From Cylindrotheca closterium (Eukaryota > Bacillariophyta > Bacillariophyceae > Bacillariales > Bacillariaceae): a stretch of DNA of 64,000 bases. A model generated the notes under the pieces. That model saw only the letters and a program-made list of their open reading frames with translations, had not been told where the DNA came from and made no database searches. The stretch covers positions 124,955 to 188,954 of the forward strand of contig CAKOGP040000557.1 of NCBI GenBank assembly GCA_933822405.4, read 5' to 3'. A program made the position numbers and the translations under genes. Below are positions 53,672-63,631 of the stretch, in pieces; position 1 is the first letter of the stretch, and each line of letters begins with the position of its first letter.

Positions 53672-55213
53672 ATGATGAGAAAAGCTTTAGTCCTACTTCT
53701 ACTGTGCCATGTATCTTTTCCATGGATGTTTTGGACTCCAAACGAGGGTCTCCTTGTCAGAGCCTGGTATCCTGCATCCACTCAGCGAGCCCAACCTCGC
53801 AACAAGCGCGTAATTGCGCAAAATCAGCCCTTGTTCATGGCCTCGCCTAACCCAAAAAATGATGAATCACCTGCTTTGAAGGACACGAAACGCAAAAGGC
53901 TTGTTGTCGTGGGAGGTGGTATTGGCGGACTATCGTCTGCCTACGATGCCAACCACCTCCTTCGAGGAGAAGTCGACATTGTTGTCGTGTCAGAGCGCGA
54001 GTCATTTCAATTCACTCCTAGCAATCCGTGGATTGCCACTCATCAACGCAAACCTCAAGACATCAGCTTGTCGCTGACAAAGATACTTCCTCGTCACAAT
54101 ATTGAATTCATCAACTCCGCTGTCACCCAACTTAATCCAAAAAGACAGCAGCTGGCGCTTTCCAATGGTGATAAGATGGAGTATGACTTCTTGATTATTG
54201 CAACTGGGCCTCGCCTGGCATTTGAAGAGATCCCCGGAACAGGTCCTGGCAAGTATACGGCTTCGGTGTGTACCACTCCACATGCTTGTGAAGCTGCGGA
54301 GGCTGTTGATTCTTTGACCAAAGCCCCCGGCCCTGTCGTGATTGGAGCTGTCCAAGGCGCGTCCTGCTTTGGACCTGCCTACGAGTTTGCACTGTTGCTC
54401 CATCACGAGCTGGGAAAGCGTGGCGGTGCAAAACTGCAAGAGCAATGCCCCATCCAGTTTGTCACATCCGAGCCATACGTTGGACATCTTGGATTGAAAG
54501 GCGCTGGGGAATCTCAAAAAATACTGGAGAATATTTTCATCAAGAAGGGCATTGAATGGTTCACGAACTGTAAGGTGGACAAGGTCACCAAGGAGAGCGT
54601 ATCAATTGAATATCTAGAGGACGTCGGTGACGGAAAGCATTCCAAGCATTCTAAAACCATAAAGAGCAAGTTCAACATGCTTATTCCGGCTTTTCGTGGA
54701 ATGGAAATCTGGAAATCGGTGCCAGGGCTCACGGATGCAGAGGGAATGATTCAAGTGAATGACTACCAGCAGTCAGTGAAATATCCGAACATTTTTGCTG
54801 TGGGCATTGCGGCACATATGGACAGCATCGAAGCAACGCCCGTACCGACTGGTGTGCCCAAGACCGGATACATGATCGAAAGCATGGGGACGGCTACCGT
54901 GAAGAATATCCAAGCCATCATCAAGCATCAACAGAAGCATGGTGCTGAAGACCAGTATCCAGAACTCCACACCAAGGCTTTGCTGAACGGTGTATGCATT
55001 ACTGATTTCGGTAATGAAGGTGCCATTTTCTTAACCTTGCCCCAACTCCCACCCAGACGTACTGACATTACTATAGACGGCAAGGTCGCCACCCTTGCCA
55101 AGATTGCCTTTGAGAAATATTTCTTACACAAAATTGAAAGTGGAGATACCGATCCATACTATGAAAAATATATGTTGCATCTCATTGGAGTTGATCGAAC
55201 ACAAAATATTTAG
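53672..55213 (+). CDS. Sulfide:quinone oxidoreductase-like flavoprotein
   Basis: A 513-aa single-exon protein. SQR oxidises sulfide to sulfane sulfur and reduces quinone. Seen here are the FAD-binding motif VVVGGGIGGLSSAYD (~80), the SQR-typical FTPSNPWIATHQRKPQDI, AVQGASCFGPAYEFALLL (~230, one of the redox cysteines), VPTGVPKTGYMIESMGTAT, and GVCITDFGNEGAIF (~440, matching the second redox cysteine region). The ATG at 53672 gives MMRKALVLLLLCHVSFPWMFW, a strong signal peptide, then a Ser/Arg-rich stretch. That implies an organelle route, probably plastid or mitochondrial; no ASAFAP motif is present. It lies inside the DNA that splits the duplicated block. Confidence 0.85.
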   Translation: MMRKALVLLLLCHVSFPWMFWTPNEGLLVRAWYPASTQRAQPRNKRVIAQNQPLFMASPNPKNDESPALKDTKRKRLVVVGGGIGGLSSAYDANHLLRGEVDIVVVSERESFQFTPSNPWIATHQRKPQDISLSLTKILPRHNIEFINSAVTQLNPKRQQLALSNGDKMEYDFLIIATGPRLAFEEIPGTGPGKYTASVCTTPHACEAAEAVDSLTKAPGPVVIGAVQGASCFGPAYEFALLLHHELGKRGGAKLQEQCPIQFVTSEPYVGHLGLKGAGESQKILENIFIKKGIEWFTNCKVDKVTKESVSIEYLEDVGDGKHSKHSKTIKSKFNMLIPAFRGMEIWKSVPGLTDAEGMIQVNDYQQSVKYPNIFAVGIAAHMDSIEATPVPTGVPKTGYMIESMGTATVKNIQAIIKHQQKHGAEDQYPELHTKALLNGVCITDFGNEGAIFLTLPQLPPRRTDITIDGKVATLAKIAFEKYFLHKIESGDTDPYYEKYMLHLIGVDRTQNI

Positions 55214-55699
55214 GACTGGACTCTTTTTTCTCTTTTCTCGCTCCTCCCTGCTTACAGTACTACTGTTTTCCTTCAAGTGTAGCCCTTCAAGCCTATAATT
55301 CTCCACAGTTATACTCTACGGTAGTTGCTTCTGTCATTTTGGGTATTGTGTGCCCTTGGCTACTACTTCATTCACATGGTACACCATGTCGCCAACATGC
55401 TTGATCACTTACTACTTACCACCAATCCTCTGAGTGCACATCAATGATTGATTTTATGTACAGCAACGACAGCATATTTTCGAAAAAACGACTTTTTAAT
55501 GCCCCCCAACCACCAACGCTGAACGCATGGCATCAACCCGTACGTGTACGTACCAGGTGCCTGGTACAGAGGAACATTTTCTTACAGTACAGTATTTTAT
55601 ATTTCAATCATCAGCTTTCGGGTCGCAGTCCTACATTATAGACAACACACTTCATACGCAGGCACTGATCAATAATTTTTGCATCACAATCTTATCATC
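55214..55699. other. Intergenic region with inverted repeat GTACCAGG/CCTGGTAC
   Basis: 486 bp. GTACCAGGTGCCTGGTAC at 55549-55566 is an 8-bp inverted repeat with a 2-nt centre, preceded by CCCGTACGTGTACGTA. It lies ~135 bp before the COX19 ATG. No gene is seen. Confidence 0.45.
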
Positions 55700-56603
55700 A
55701 TGTCTTCTATGAACTTTAGTACTTCCAAGCAATACGTTCGACCTCCCCAGCGTGGGATATTCCCACTCGATCATGATGGGGAATGTCGTCCATTCATGGA
55801 GGTGAGTGAATCACTACGTCAGAGGCGCCGCCGCATTATATTCTTTTTGTGTTCCCACATATGTGTCATCATGATCAAGCGAATTGAATTGCAATCCTGG
55901 ACAGAAGAAGTTGAAATTGGAACGTTTGTTTGTGTCGAAAATGCTAGTTTACATATTAACCTTTTCTTCTTCTAATTGCTCCTCCTCCTGCTGCTGCTGA
56001 ATATTCGTTTTGGTGGTCATGCCTATATATGCACCATACACGACGCACCTATAATAATATGCAACTCAATAAAATGTGATACTTACACGGGAACAAGTAG
56101 TCATATCTCGAGTGCTTGAAGGTGTCCCGAGACACGCATCACAAATGCCGCGATTTATCCAAGGACTACTTGCAATGCCGAATGGACAAACAACTCATGT
56201 CGGAAGAGAATTTGGACAATGTGAGTGTATCAATCACGTCATCGTCATTTATCATTATTTGGAAGATATAGCACAACCAGAGACTATATACAAAGATGAG
56301 AAATGAATTGGAGTCTGAATGCTATATGTGTTCTTGTCCATTATACTGTAATCTATATGCTCACAGATTTTCATGCTATCGCTGTTGGCTTTGTGCTGTA
56401 ATGAAACTACGTATCCTATATAGATGGGCTACGCAGCCAATAAGAAAGTTCATGGTGCACATGAATACGACAAAGCGAAAGAAAAAGCTGGCTTCGTTGC
56501 TGGGAAGCACATTGCGAAGAAAGAAAAGTGGTGGTTTCAGAAGTCGAACAAGGGTTGGAAAGAGAAGTCTGCTGATGAGTCTGGATCTCCATCAACCGAT
56601 TAA
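55700..56603 (+). CDS. COX19: COX19, twin-CX9C cytochrome c oxidase assembly factor
   Basis: Exons 55700-55801, 56101-56220 and 56424-56603 join in frame to 133 aa. COX19 works in the mitochondrial intermembrane space on copper delivery or redox control during complex IV assembly. The start MNFSTSKQYVRPPQRGIFPL matches the COX19 N-terminus (F..RPP..GSFPLDH). Both CX9C pairs are exact: C-RPFMESYLE-C, spanning intron 1, and C-RDLSKDYLQ-C. RMDKQLMSEENLDNMGY follows as in the family. A ~50-residue Lys-rich C-terminal extension (KAKEKAGFVAGKHIAKKEKW) is longer than in yeast. The introns (299 and 203 nt) are unusually long for this window. Confidence 0.9.
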
Positions 56604-56949
56604 AATCACGGTTGCACTCAGTCTGGATCACCAACATTTTTTTGGATGACAGGAATAGAATGCCCTGCCTCTCTTTTGGATCATTATCCATCACTTGACG
56701 CCGGTTCGTATGGGTATCGCAGTGCTGGTGCAAGATTTAGCCAATGCTGGAAAACACCGCGGCCACGGTTTATCACAACATCTATCGTATGCATGTCGTC
56801 TAGTTTCTACTTGGTTGCCAGCATGGCTTTGCTGATTGTACTGACAGAGAGACCGATTCATTCGAAGAAGGTAATATAAGGCTGGAAAGATCGTCTTTTG
56901 CACAGTCCATATTATAAATCAAAGATTGACTTCTGTGTAAAGAATTCAG
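56604..56949. other. Intergenic region, no feature seen
   Basis: About 350 bp between COX19 and the LRR relic. No gene or repeat is supported. Confidence 0.35.
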
Positions 56950-57530
56950 AAAATCTGAGCCCTTGCTGTGTGTCCGTGGAGGAGCGTCTCGGTCCTGGCA
57001 CAAAGTGATCATCACATCCATCCAATCGTTTATTGTCCCAGCTCCCCCATTCACCAATCGCCTCCGCCCTACTTCATTCAGTCGTACCAGAACTTTTGTC
57101 TCTCCATAATCGGCATCATCAGCGGTACGATTGCGGAGAGTGGTTTTTTGGCGAATCATCTTTTTCTACGCTTCTCTTATTGCCAACAATACATTCATCT
57201 CGGACTCATTCTTATTGCTGAAATGTCTTAGAGTGGTATTGGAAGACATGGCATCCAAGATTGCGCCGCAGCACTCGTCCACTTGATCGTTATTGTTTAT
57301 TTTCATGATGGTCAAGCAGATCTCAAGATGTTGCAACGCTCGGTTTTCTTTCAGCATGTCAGCCACAAGAAACGCTTGACGACCTTCGATATTGATATAG
57401 CCAATATTAAAGTTCGTTAGGTGCTTATTCGTTTTCAGCTGATTCATGAATGGAACAAGATTGTGGATACCAAAGGGTAGGCTTTTTTTGGGATATTCAA
57501 AGGGTTCAGCTACGCCAGCAAATCCCACAT
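56950..57530 (-). pseudogene. Truncated leucine-rich-repeat gene relic
   Basis: On the minus strand the translation includes QLKTNKHLTNFNIGYINIEG, LKENRALQHLEICLTIM and MSSNTTLRHFSN, the ~28-residue LRR pattern common in algal genomes. An in-frame TAG at 57166-57168 interrupts it. The same frame then continues with ETKVLVRLNEVGRRRLV and INDWMDVMI, resembling the C-terminal region of diatom LRR proteins. The 5' part is missing. The homology stops where the WDR76 duplicate begins (about 57531-57536), on the opposite strand, so the relic was cut at a rearrangement breakpoint. Confidence 0.7.
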
Positions 57531-57535
57531 GACAT

Positions 57536-59054
57536 AGATGATGATCCTTCTCGGGATGAGCCCGGAAATCCGCAGTTGGATTGTTTTGAAGGCGTGGAAT
57601 ATGACACATATCAAGAGCTTATGGTTGCAAGGCGAAAGAGAAATCAACAAAAGATGTTCGATCTTGGATTGGGAGAGTATATCATTGCAAAATCTGCCGC
57701 TGCTCAGCGAGCCCTTCAATTCTTCAAGGGACACGTCAACCACGACGACGATTTGACGCTAGAACAGGCAATTGAGCTCAATGAGCCAAAATGGATTACT
57801 GATGAATCACTAAAGGTAGCGGAAGACTTTCAGAAAGATATCATGAGTTTGGAAGAAACCAACAAAACCAGAAAGGCAGCAAGCGTATCGATGACGACCA
57901 TCGAAAAGAGAATCAAGGACCTTTCGATCGACAAAGAAGAATGGATTGCAAAGGTAACACCAGATCGTATTTATAGCGTTGCTTGTCATCCGAGTGAGAC
58001 AAAGATGATAGCTGGTGCAGGAGACGAGGGAGGATATATTGGATTGTGGGATGTGGATTCAAGATCTGAAAGCAATAATGGTGTTCATCTATTCCGCCCT
58101 CATTCTCGGCCAGTATGTTGTATGGATTGGGTATCCAAAGATTCCATGGTGTCTACCTCTCATGATGGTACTGTTCGCTTGCTCAACGTAGAGAAAGGAA
58201 CATTTCAGGAGATCTTCGCGACATACAATGGTGACTCAGAATACTTGGAAGAGCTTGGATATAACTTGGATGAGGGATACAATTATTGGACCCAATTCGT
58301 TGCTGTTGACAAGCGCTATCAAGGATCAAATCCAAGTATATTCATGTCCACATCTGCTGGAACAGCAATGCATATTGATCTTCGTGTTTCGGATAAGCAA
58401 AGGATTTCATTCAACGTGGACTTGAGTGCAAAGAAGATCAACAGTCTGAGGTACGAAAATGAGGAAGGAAAATGAGGAAGGCTTTCGCAACTCCACTGAT
58501 GTATCACTTTACAAAACTAATTTTCTTCTTCGGTTTATAACAGCCTTCATCCCGATGGTAACATCCTTGCCTCCGGAGGTCTCGACAACACAGTGAATCT
58601 TTGGGATATCCGAAAGTTTGGATCAAACGCAAAGAAAGCTCTCAAGCCAATTGCCTCATATTCTGTTGGTCGTTCAGTCAACAGCGCGTTCTTCTCGCCC
58701 GATGGGACCTCATTGCTGACCACTACCACGATGGACAAGCTCGAGATCTTTGACAATGCCCATCTCAAGACCAGTACCATCGAGCCAACCAAGAGTATCC
58801 GTCACAACAACCAGACTGGACGTTGGTTGACTACTTTCATGGCAGTCTGGCATCCAAAGTTGGATATCTTTGTCAGTGGTTCCATGAATAAACCTCGCTG
58901 TATTGAGAGTTTTGATTCCAAAGGCAATTGCCTTCGTGAGATCACTGGTGATGCTCTGGGATCTGTCATGAGTCGATGTTGCTATCATCCATCGACCGAA
59001 AAATGGCCATCGTCGGAGAAGACTTGTCGGGAAAAGTTGTGATCATACGTTAAT
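57536..59054 (+). pseudogene. Partial, decayed copy of WDR76
   Basis: This is a duplicate of 49885-51605 with very high similarity in the WD40 region and its intron. The first ~40 codons and promoter are missing. Internal deletions remove most of the segment between LGLGE and FFKGHVNH, including the basic clusters. The intron is retained at the same place (58476 region). Near the 3' end, one A is missing from a run (GAAAAATGG versus GAAAAAATGG), shifting the last ~20 codons so translation ends at 59042. The remaining frame is open, so a truncated product is possible, but the lost start and tail favour a pseudogene. Confidence 0.8.
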
Positions 59055-59246
59055 TTCACACATTAAACAATTATAATATCCAGATATACGGATAATCCGT
59101 GAGAACTAAGTATGTGTTTGAGTCTCAATGATACAAAGCTAGCGTCCAGATCCTCGAGCCAGAGCAAGTTCGAGCCGACTCCGATTCCCATACGAATGTA
59201 GTTTGCATAATCCTTGACATTCATCTACCATAAACCATTGGTTAGT

Positions 59247-59838
59247 TTAAGCAGAGGTCGAGGTTTGGAGGTAGGCAATAAGATCCTTGCGGTCTTGTGG
59301 CTTCTTGAGTCCGGCGAAAACCATCTTGGTACCCTGAGTTCCGAACAAAAAAGAAAAAGTTAGGAACAGCATGATACTAATCGGTAGGAAAAGTGGAGGA
59401 CGGACATGCGACTGAAGAAATTTTCAATCCATCTGACTAAATCAAACGGAAGAGTTGAAAGCTGCAACCTTCAGGTTCGGTCCAGAATGCATTAATGCCG
59501 AATTCAAACGAAACTACAACATTCTCTGTCGGCATTTCCATCGATCCACTCCTCGCAAATCAATCTTTCTACGGTTCTAGTGCAAAGATTGTACACACCT
59601 TCATGTATTTCTTGGGGTTCTCAAGGTACTCGAACAAAGTGTCCTCTCCCCAGACAACACCAGACTTCTTGTTGGCGGAAGAATAGGAGTATCCATCAGC
59701 TTGTCCAGACTGACGACCGAAGAATCCGTAAAGATTGGGTCCTTGCTTGTGGGGTCCACCCTCCTCAACGGTGTGGCATTGCGAGCACTTGGTCTTGAAG
59801 ATCTTGGCTCCCTTCTTGGCGTTTGGTCCTTTTCCCAT
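59247..59838 (-). CDS. CYC: Mitochondrial cytochrome c
   Basis: Exons 59838-59599 and 59333-59247 join in frame to 108 aa. Cytochrome c carries electrons from complex III to complex IV in the intermembrane space. The heme is bound through CSQCH (residues 18-22). [13 protein letters not shown] and [14 protein letters not shown] follow, the last giving the axial methionine, which lies just after the intron. The 265-nt intron is long for this window. The 3' neighbour is the WDR76 pseudogene, convergent with it, and the tail of this gene was included in the tandem duplication. Length and all key residues are standard. Confidence 0.96.
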
Positions 59839-60633
59839 TTTGACTTGCAGATATTACTCTTGGTGTAATTGTGAAGAGTTCGTGTTGAGAGTTTGACTGT
59901 TGAATTCTGGCTGGTTTCTCCCTACTGTGAATGGGAACCGAAAATTCCTTCGACTGACTGGTGTACAAACCACCCAGTACTTTCTCGAAGGAATCTGGAA
60001 TCTCTACTTCTTATCCTGAATGAACTTGTGACGTGGTCGGTACGTGTACCTACCCGTCTCAATGTTTCAACGAATGAATCAGAAAACGTCATTTCTTCGC
60101 CAAATACTGCATTTTCTGGAGCTGTTATAGTTTCCTTCAGAAATCAAATCCTTCTTTGAGTAGTATGTTCAGGTTTGGTACGGTATAAGTACAGCCTCTA
60201 CAAAGAATCCTGTCTGAATTTCCACATCAGTCTTTAAAAAGGATTGAATGGCTAGAGTTATTATCTGAGAGGTTTATCTCCTAGGTTTATATACGGGTTA
60301 CCATGCTAACGCACGGTGGTATCCTTGGTGGTACCTGGTACCTGGTAGCGGTAAGCAAGCAAGGTCTCATCTTCTCAATTCCTGACGTCAGCGACAAAGA
60401 AGAAAATGAACGAATGAATGAATGAATGAATCAATATCATCGTCGTCCTCCCGTCGCTCGGACGAAATTTCAGTCCCGAGTTGGACAGATTGCCATCTCC
60501 ACCTCTCTCAATCTCCTCTGCTTGTCCAATGACAACGAACGAACGAACGAACGAACGAACAAAAACAAAAAAACCCAACTGCACTCCAATGCATTCATTC
60601 TATAGAAAGCTTCATGAGACAAAGGCTTAGAAC
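59839..60633. other. Divergent intergenic region with microsatellites
   Basis: 795 bp between cytochrome c and the glycosyltransferase-like gene. It contains GGTACCTGGTACCTGGTAGC (~60329), an ATGA/GAAT tetranucleotide run (~60408-60430), and a (CGAA)n run (~60535-60560) about 75 bp before the next ATG. No coding sequence is seen. Confidence 0.6.
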
Positions 60634-62646
60634 ATGAAGGACAGAATAAAACTGAAGCTCGCCCTTGTAATTGGAGCCTCTTTTGCGCTGAGTAGTATCT
60701 ATGACAACTTTCGTCGTTCTATCCATCTTTCAATAGACCACGATCACGATGTTGGTTTTGCCCCAACAGTACAAAATTCAAGCAACACACGAGCGCCGAA
60801 TAGAAGGAATACTGAAACGCACAGCAATCTACAAGCAACTGAGTATATTAATTACACGAAAGTGATGGAGGAAAGAGAAGCTAGACTCAAGAAAGAATGG
60901 GCTTTTGAGATACTGGACGAGTCTGTGCCCAACCAAAAGGAAATCTGCTTCGTTTCCTGTGCCTATGGACACGATGTCAAGAAGCTGGATCGACTGATCA
61001 AGCTCATCAACAAGAGTCCCCACGTCAAATTCTATCTCTACACAAATCTGAATGATGAGCAATGGAAGACTCCTGGTTGGAAGAAAGTTATTACCAACTT
61101 CACCTATCGACGACGCATCACACACTCTAGATATGGAAAGTTCCTTGGTTGGAAGAACGAAGAAATGCAGAAGAATTGTGATGCAATATTTTATGTGGAC
61201 TCTTCTATTCGACCACGGTTGGACCTGCAAACACTGAATGATATTGCTGTCTCACTGCATAATACGACATATGGATTCTATCAACACGTTCACAAGAGAA
61301 GCAAGTCGGGCATCATTCGGGAGTTTGGAGTCATCCGACAGTTCAAGAAGGACATTGATGAGAATATTAACGCTTCGATAGCCTGGATGGAAACACAACC
61401 CGATTATGACCCAAGGTCGCCTCTCTTTCTGAATCAATGTATGGCATATCTTCCAGGGTCCAAGACGTTTCAGAAAGTGAGTACAGCCTTCTGGGAGCGA
61501 TATTCTCAGGAGCTGGACTCATGGCGAGATCAACCTCTATGGGCGTTTATGCTGCATCGGTACAATATTACACCAGATATATTTGCCCAGAACCACACTG
61601 AGCTCTGGGAAGTACCTCATCCAAAGAAGTTTGGGCACAATAAGCATATGTATTTTTCGGAGGACGATGTGCGGATGTTTGACAAGCCAGCAGTCCCAAT
61701 AATGCAAAAGAAGGTGGAATCATCCGATAGTTCAGATGAGGATGATAGTTCGGATGAAGACGGCGACGCAAGCCTACAGGAAGCAAAGACTGATCCACTG
61801 GTCACCGGATACATTAATCACACCAGGATTATGGAAGAGAGAGAAGCTAGACTCAAGAAAGAATGGGCTTTTGAGATACTGGACGAGTCTGTGCCCAACC
61901 AAAAGGAAATCTGCTTCGTTTCCTGTGCCTATGGACACGATGTCAAGAAGCTGGATCGACTGATCAAGCTCATCAACAAGAGTCCCCACGTCAAATTCTA
62001 TCTCTACACAAATCTGAATGATGAGCAATGGAAGACTCCTGGTTGGAAGAAAGTTATTACCAACTTCACCTATCGACGACGCATCACACACTCTAGATAT
62101 GGAAAGTTCCTTGGTTGGAAGAACGAAGAAATGCAGAAGAATTGTGATGCAATATTTTATGTGGACTCTTCTATTCGACCACGGTTGGACCTGCAAACAC
62201 TGAATGATATTGCTGTCTCACTGCATAATACGACATATGGATTCTATCAACACGTTCACAAGAGAAGCAAGTCGGGCATCATTCGGGAGTTTGGAGTCAT
62301 CCGACAGTTCAAGAAGGACATTGATGAGAATATTAACGCTTCGATAGCCTGGATGGAAACACAACCCGATTATGACCCAAGGTCGCCTCTCTTTCTGAAT
62401 CAATGTATGGCATATCTTCCAGGGTCCAAGACGTTTCAGAAAGTGAGTACAGCCTTCTGGGAGCGATATTCTCAGGAGCTGGACTCATGGCGAGATCAAC
62501 CTCTATGGGCGTTTATGCTGCATCGGTACAATATTACACCAGATATATTTGCCCAGAACCACACTGAGCTCTGGGAAGTACCTCATCCAAAGAAGTTTGG
62601 GCACAATAAGCATATGTATTTTTCCGAAGAAGATGTTAAATTCTAA
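60634..62646 (+). CDS. Type II membrane glycosyltransferase-like protein with duplicated domain
   Basis: A 670-aa single-exon protein. After a short basic start, LALVIGASFALSSIY (~9-23) is a signal anchor, giving a Golgi-type type II topology. Two copies of a ~260-residue domain follow (81-342 and 403-664). Each has ICFVSCAYGHDVKKLDRLI, NCDAIFYVDSSIRPRLDL, FLNQCMAYLPGSKTF and WRDQPLWAFMLHRYNI. The strand ending in YVDSS and the RDQP.W segment recall GT-A glycosyltransferases and plant DUF616-type proteins, but no firm family is assigned. Several N-x-S/T sequons fit a lumenal location. An acidic Ser/Asp linker (SSDSSDEDDSSDEDGD) joins the copies. Confidence 0.7.
   Translation: MKDRIKLKLALVIGASFALSSIYDNFRRSIHLSIDHDHDVGFAPTVQNSSNTRAPNRRNTETHSNLQATEYINYTKVMEEREARLKKEWAFEILDESVPNQKEICFVSCAYGHDVKKLDRLIKLINKSPHVKFYLYTNLNDEQWKTPGWKKVITNFTYRRRITHSRYGKFLGWKNEEMQKNCDAIFYVDSSIRPRLDLQTLNDIAVSLHNTTYGFYQHVHKRSKSGIIREFGVIRQFKKDIDENINASIAWMETQPDYDPRSPLFLNQCMAYLPGSKTFQKVSTAFWERYSQELDSWRDQPLWAFMLHRYNITPDIFAQNHTELWEVPHPKKFGHNKHMYFSEDDVRMFDKPAVPIMQKKVESSDSSDEDDSSDEDGDASLQEAKTDPLVTGYINHTRIMEEREARLKKEWAFEILDESVPNQKEICFVSCAYGHDVKKLDRLIKLINKSPHVKFYLYTNLNDEQWKTPGWKKVITNFTYRRRITHSRYGKFLGWKNEEMQKNCDAIFYVDSSIRPRLDLQTLNDIAVSLHNTTYGFYQHVHKRSKSGIIREFGVIRQFKKDIDENINASIAWMETQPDYDPRSPLFLNQCMAYLPGSKTFQKVSTAFWERYSQELDSWRDQPLWAFMLHRYNITPDIFAQNHTELWEVPHPKKFGHNKHMYFSEEDVKF
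60874..62624 (+). repeat. Apparently identical 785-bp direct repeats within one gene
   Basis: Bases 60874-61658 and 61840-62624 appear identical, offset by 966 bp (322 codons). Differences appear only outside the block: GAGGAAAGA versus GAAGAGAGA before it, and TCGGAGGAC versus TCCGAAGAA after it. The 181-bp unique spacer encodes the acidic linker. This indicates a very recent duplication or ongoing gene conversion. Confidence 0.9.
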
Positions 62647-63271
62647 AAACAATTTTGCTATTGCTCATTCTGTACCTATGTCATTGGGTTGAGAAAGCTA
62701 CTGCCGGTATCCCAGCTTGTGTAATCTCGTGGTGCTCTGTTGTGCAATACCGGTACTGTAGGTTGTGATGTTAGTGTTCTCATTCAACCGGTCGCTTGAG
62801 TCAGCTTTTGAACAATGACAAGAAGGATAATCGAGCCGAGCACTGTGCCACAGCTTTGTGCTACTGCAAACCGGCTGTCTCTATGGTAGTGAGCGCATTA
62901 ACACCTCTCCAAGTAATGCACACCCTTTGTCTATCTCGCACTTGACCTTTGTTGCTTATACGACTTGAGTGACCTGCCGAAGTGATTATTATTATGTGCC
63001 TCACTCACACCTGTCAGTTGTACGACTAAAAACTCTTGATGTCATCGCTAACTATGGCCATCGGCCGATGCAATGAGTAGCCACTCAATTAGCGATCCCT
63101 GAACAGATCTGAATTACAATGAGTTTTACATAGGAGTTTTATTTCTTAAACTAAGAAAGCAGACAAGATTCGGCTTCGAAGATATGGGTAATCCATCGTC
63201 TCATAAACTCTGTATCCCAGTCCATTCCACCCCCCACGGCTTCCACATAATGATTCACGCGATATATGCAC
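62647..63271. other. Intergenic region with two palindromes
   Basis: About 625 bp between convergent genes. It contains ATACCGGTACTGTA at 62747-62760 and the perfect 12-bp palindrome CATCGGCCGATG at 63059-63070. An AATAAA on the minus strand near 63140 could be the polyadenylation signal of the next gene. No gene is supported. Confidence 0.45.
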
Positions 63272-63631
63272 TTAGTCGACAAGTGTCTTTGCCAAGATGA
63301 AGTATTCTCCTCGTGGGTCAAGTTCATCTTCTTCAAGAAGCTCAGAGATGGCAACCTTGAGGTTGCCGATTTCAGTCTCCATCTTTGGCATTTGTGCCTT
63401 CAAGAAAGTCTTCTTGTCAGATTCGACACTGGCATCGTTCAACTTCTTCTTTGCCTCACCGAGTTCCTTGGTCAATCTGAATATCCACGACGAATCGTTG
63501 AGCAATAAGACTCCAGACATGATATCTTAGAAGATACTCTGAAAGCAAAATTCCGCTTACCTGTCAAGGGTCTTGGTCTTGACCATGAGAGATCTCTCAA
63601 GACCGACGAATCCAGCATCCATATGATCCAT
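63272..63631 (-). CDS. Small coiled-coil protein, possibly tubulin-binding cofactor A
   Basis: Exons 63631-63561 and 63476-63272 (intron 84 nt) join in frame to 91 aa. The protein is almost entirely charged helix. LMVKTKTLDRLTKELGEAKK near the start resembles the KIKTGVVKRLVKE opening of tubulin cofactor A, and FLKAQMPKMETEIGNLKVAI resembles its second helix. TBCA captures beta-tubulin during dimer folding. The likeness rests on short helical sequence and could also fit a prefoldin-like protein. Splice sites are canonical (GACAG/GTAAGC and ATTCAG). Confidence 0.5.

Noticed and set aside
57531..57609. LRR frame extended upstream into CHIPRLQN-type sequence
   Set aside because: Those residues are simply the antisense of the WDR76 copy. 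The same antisense sequence occurs opposite the intact WDR76 gene, so the LRR relic ends at ~57530.
9172..59838. A functional replication/chromatin gene cluster (DNMT5, Pol alpha, PSF2, WDR76)
   Set aside because: The genes are spread over 50 kb among unrelated genes on both strands. Nothing in the sequence ties them together, so chance is the simpler reading.
60408..60560. Tetranucleotide runs as a CRISPR or regulatory array
   Set aside because: Units are four bases with no spacers; these are plain microsatellites.
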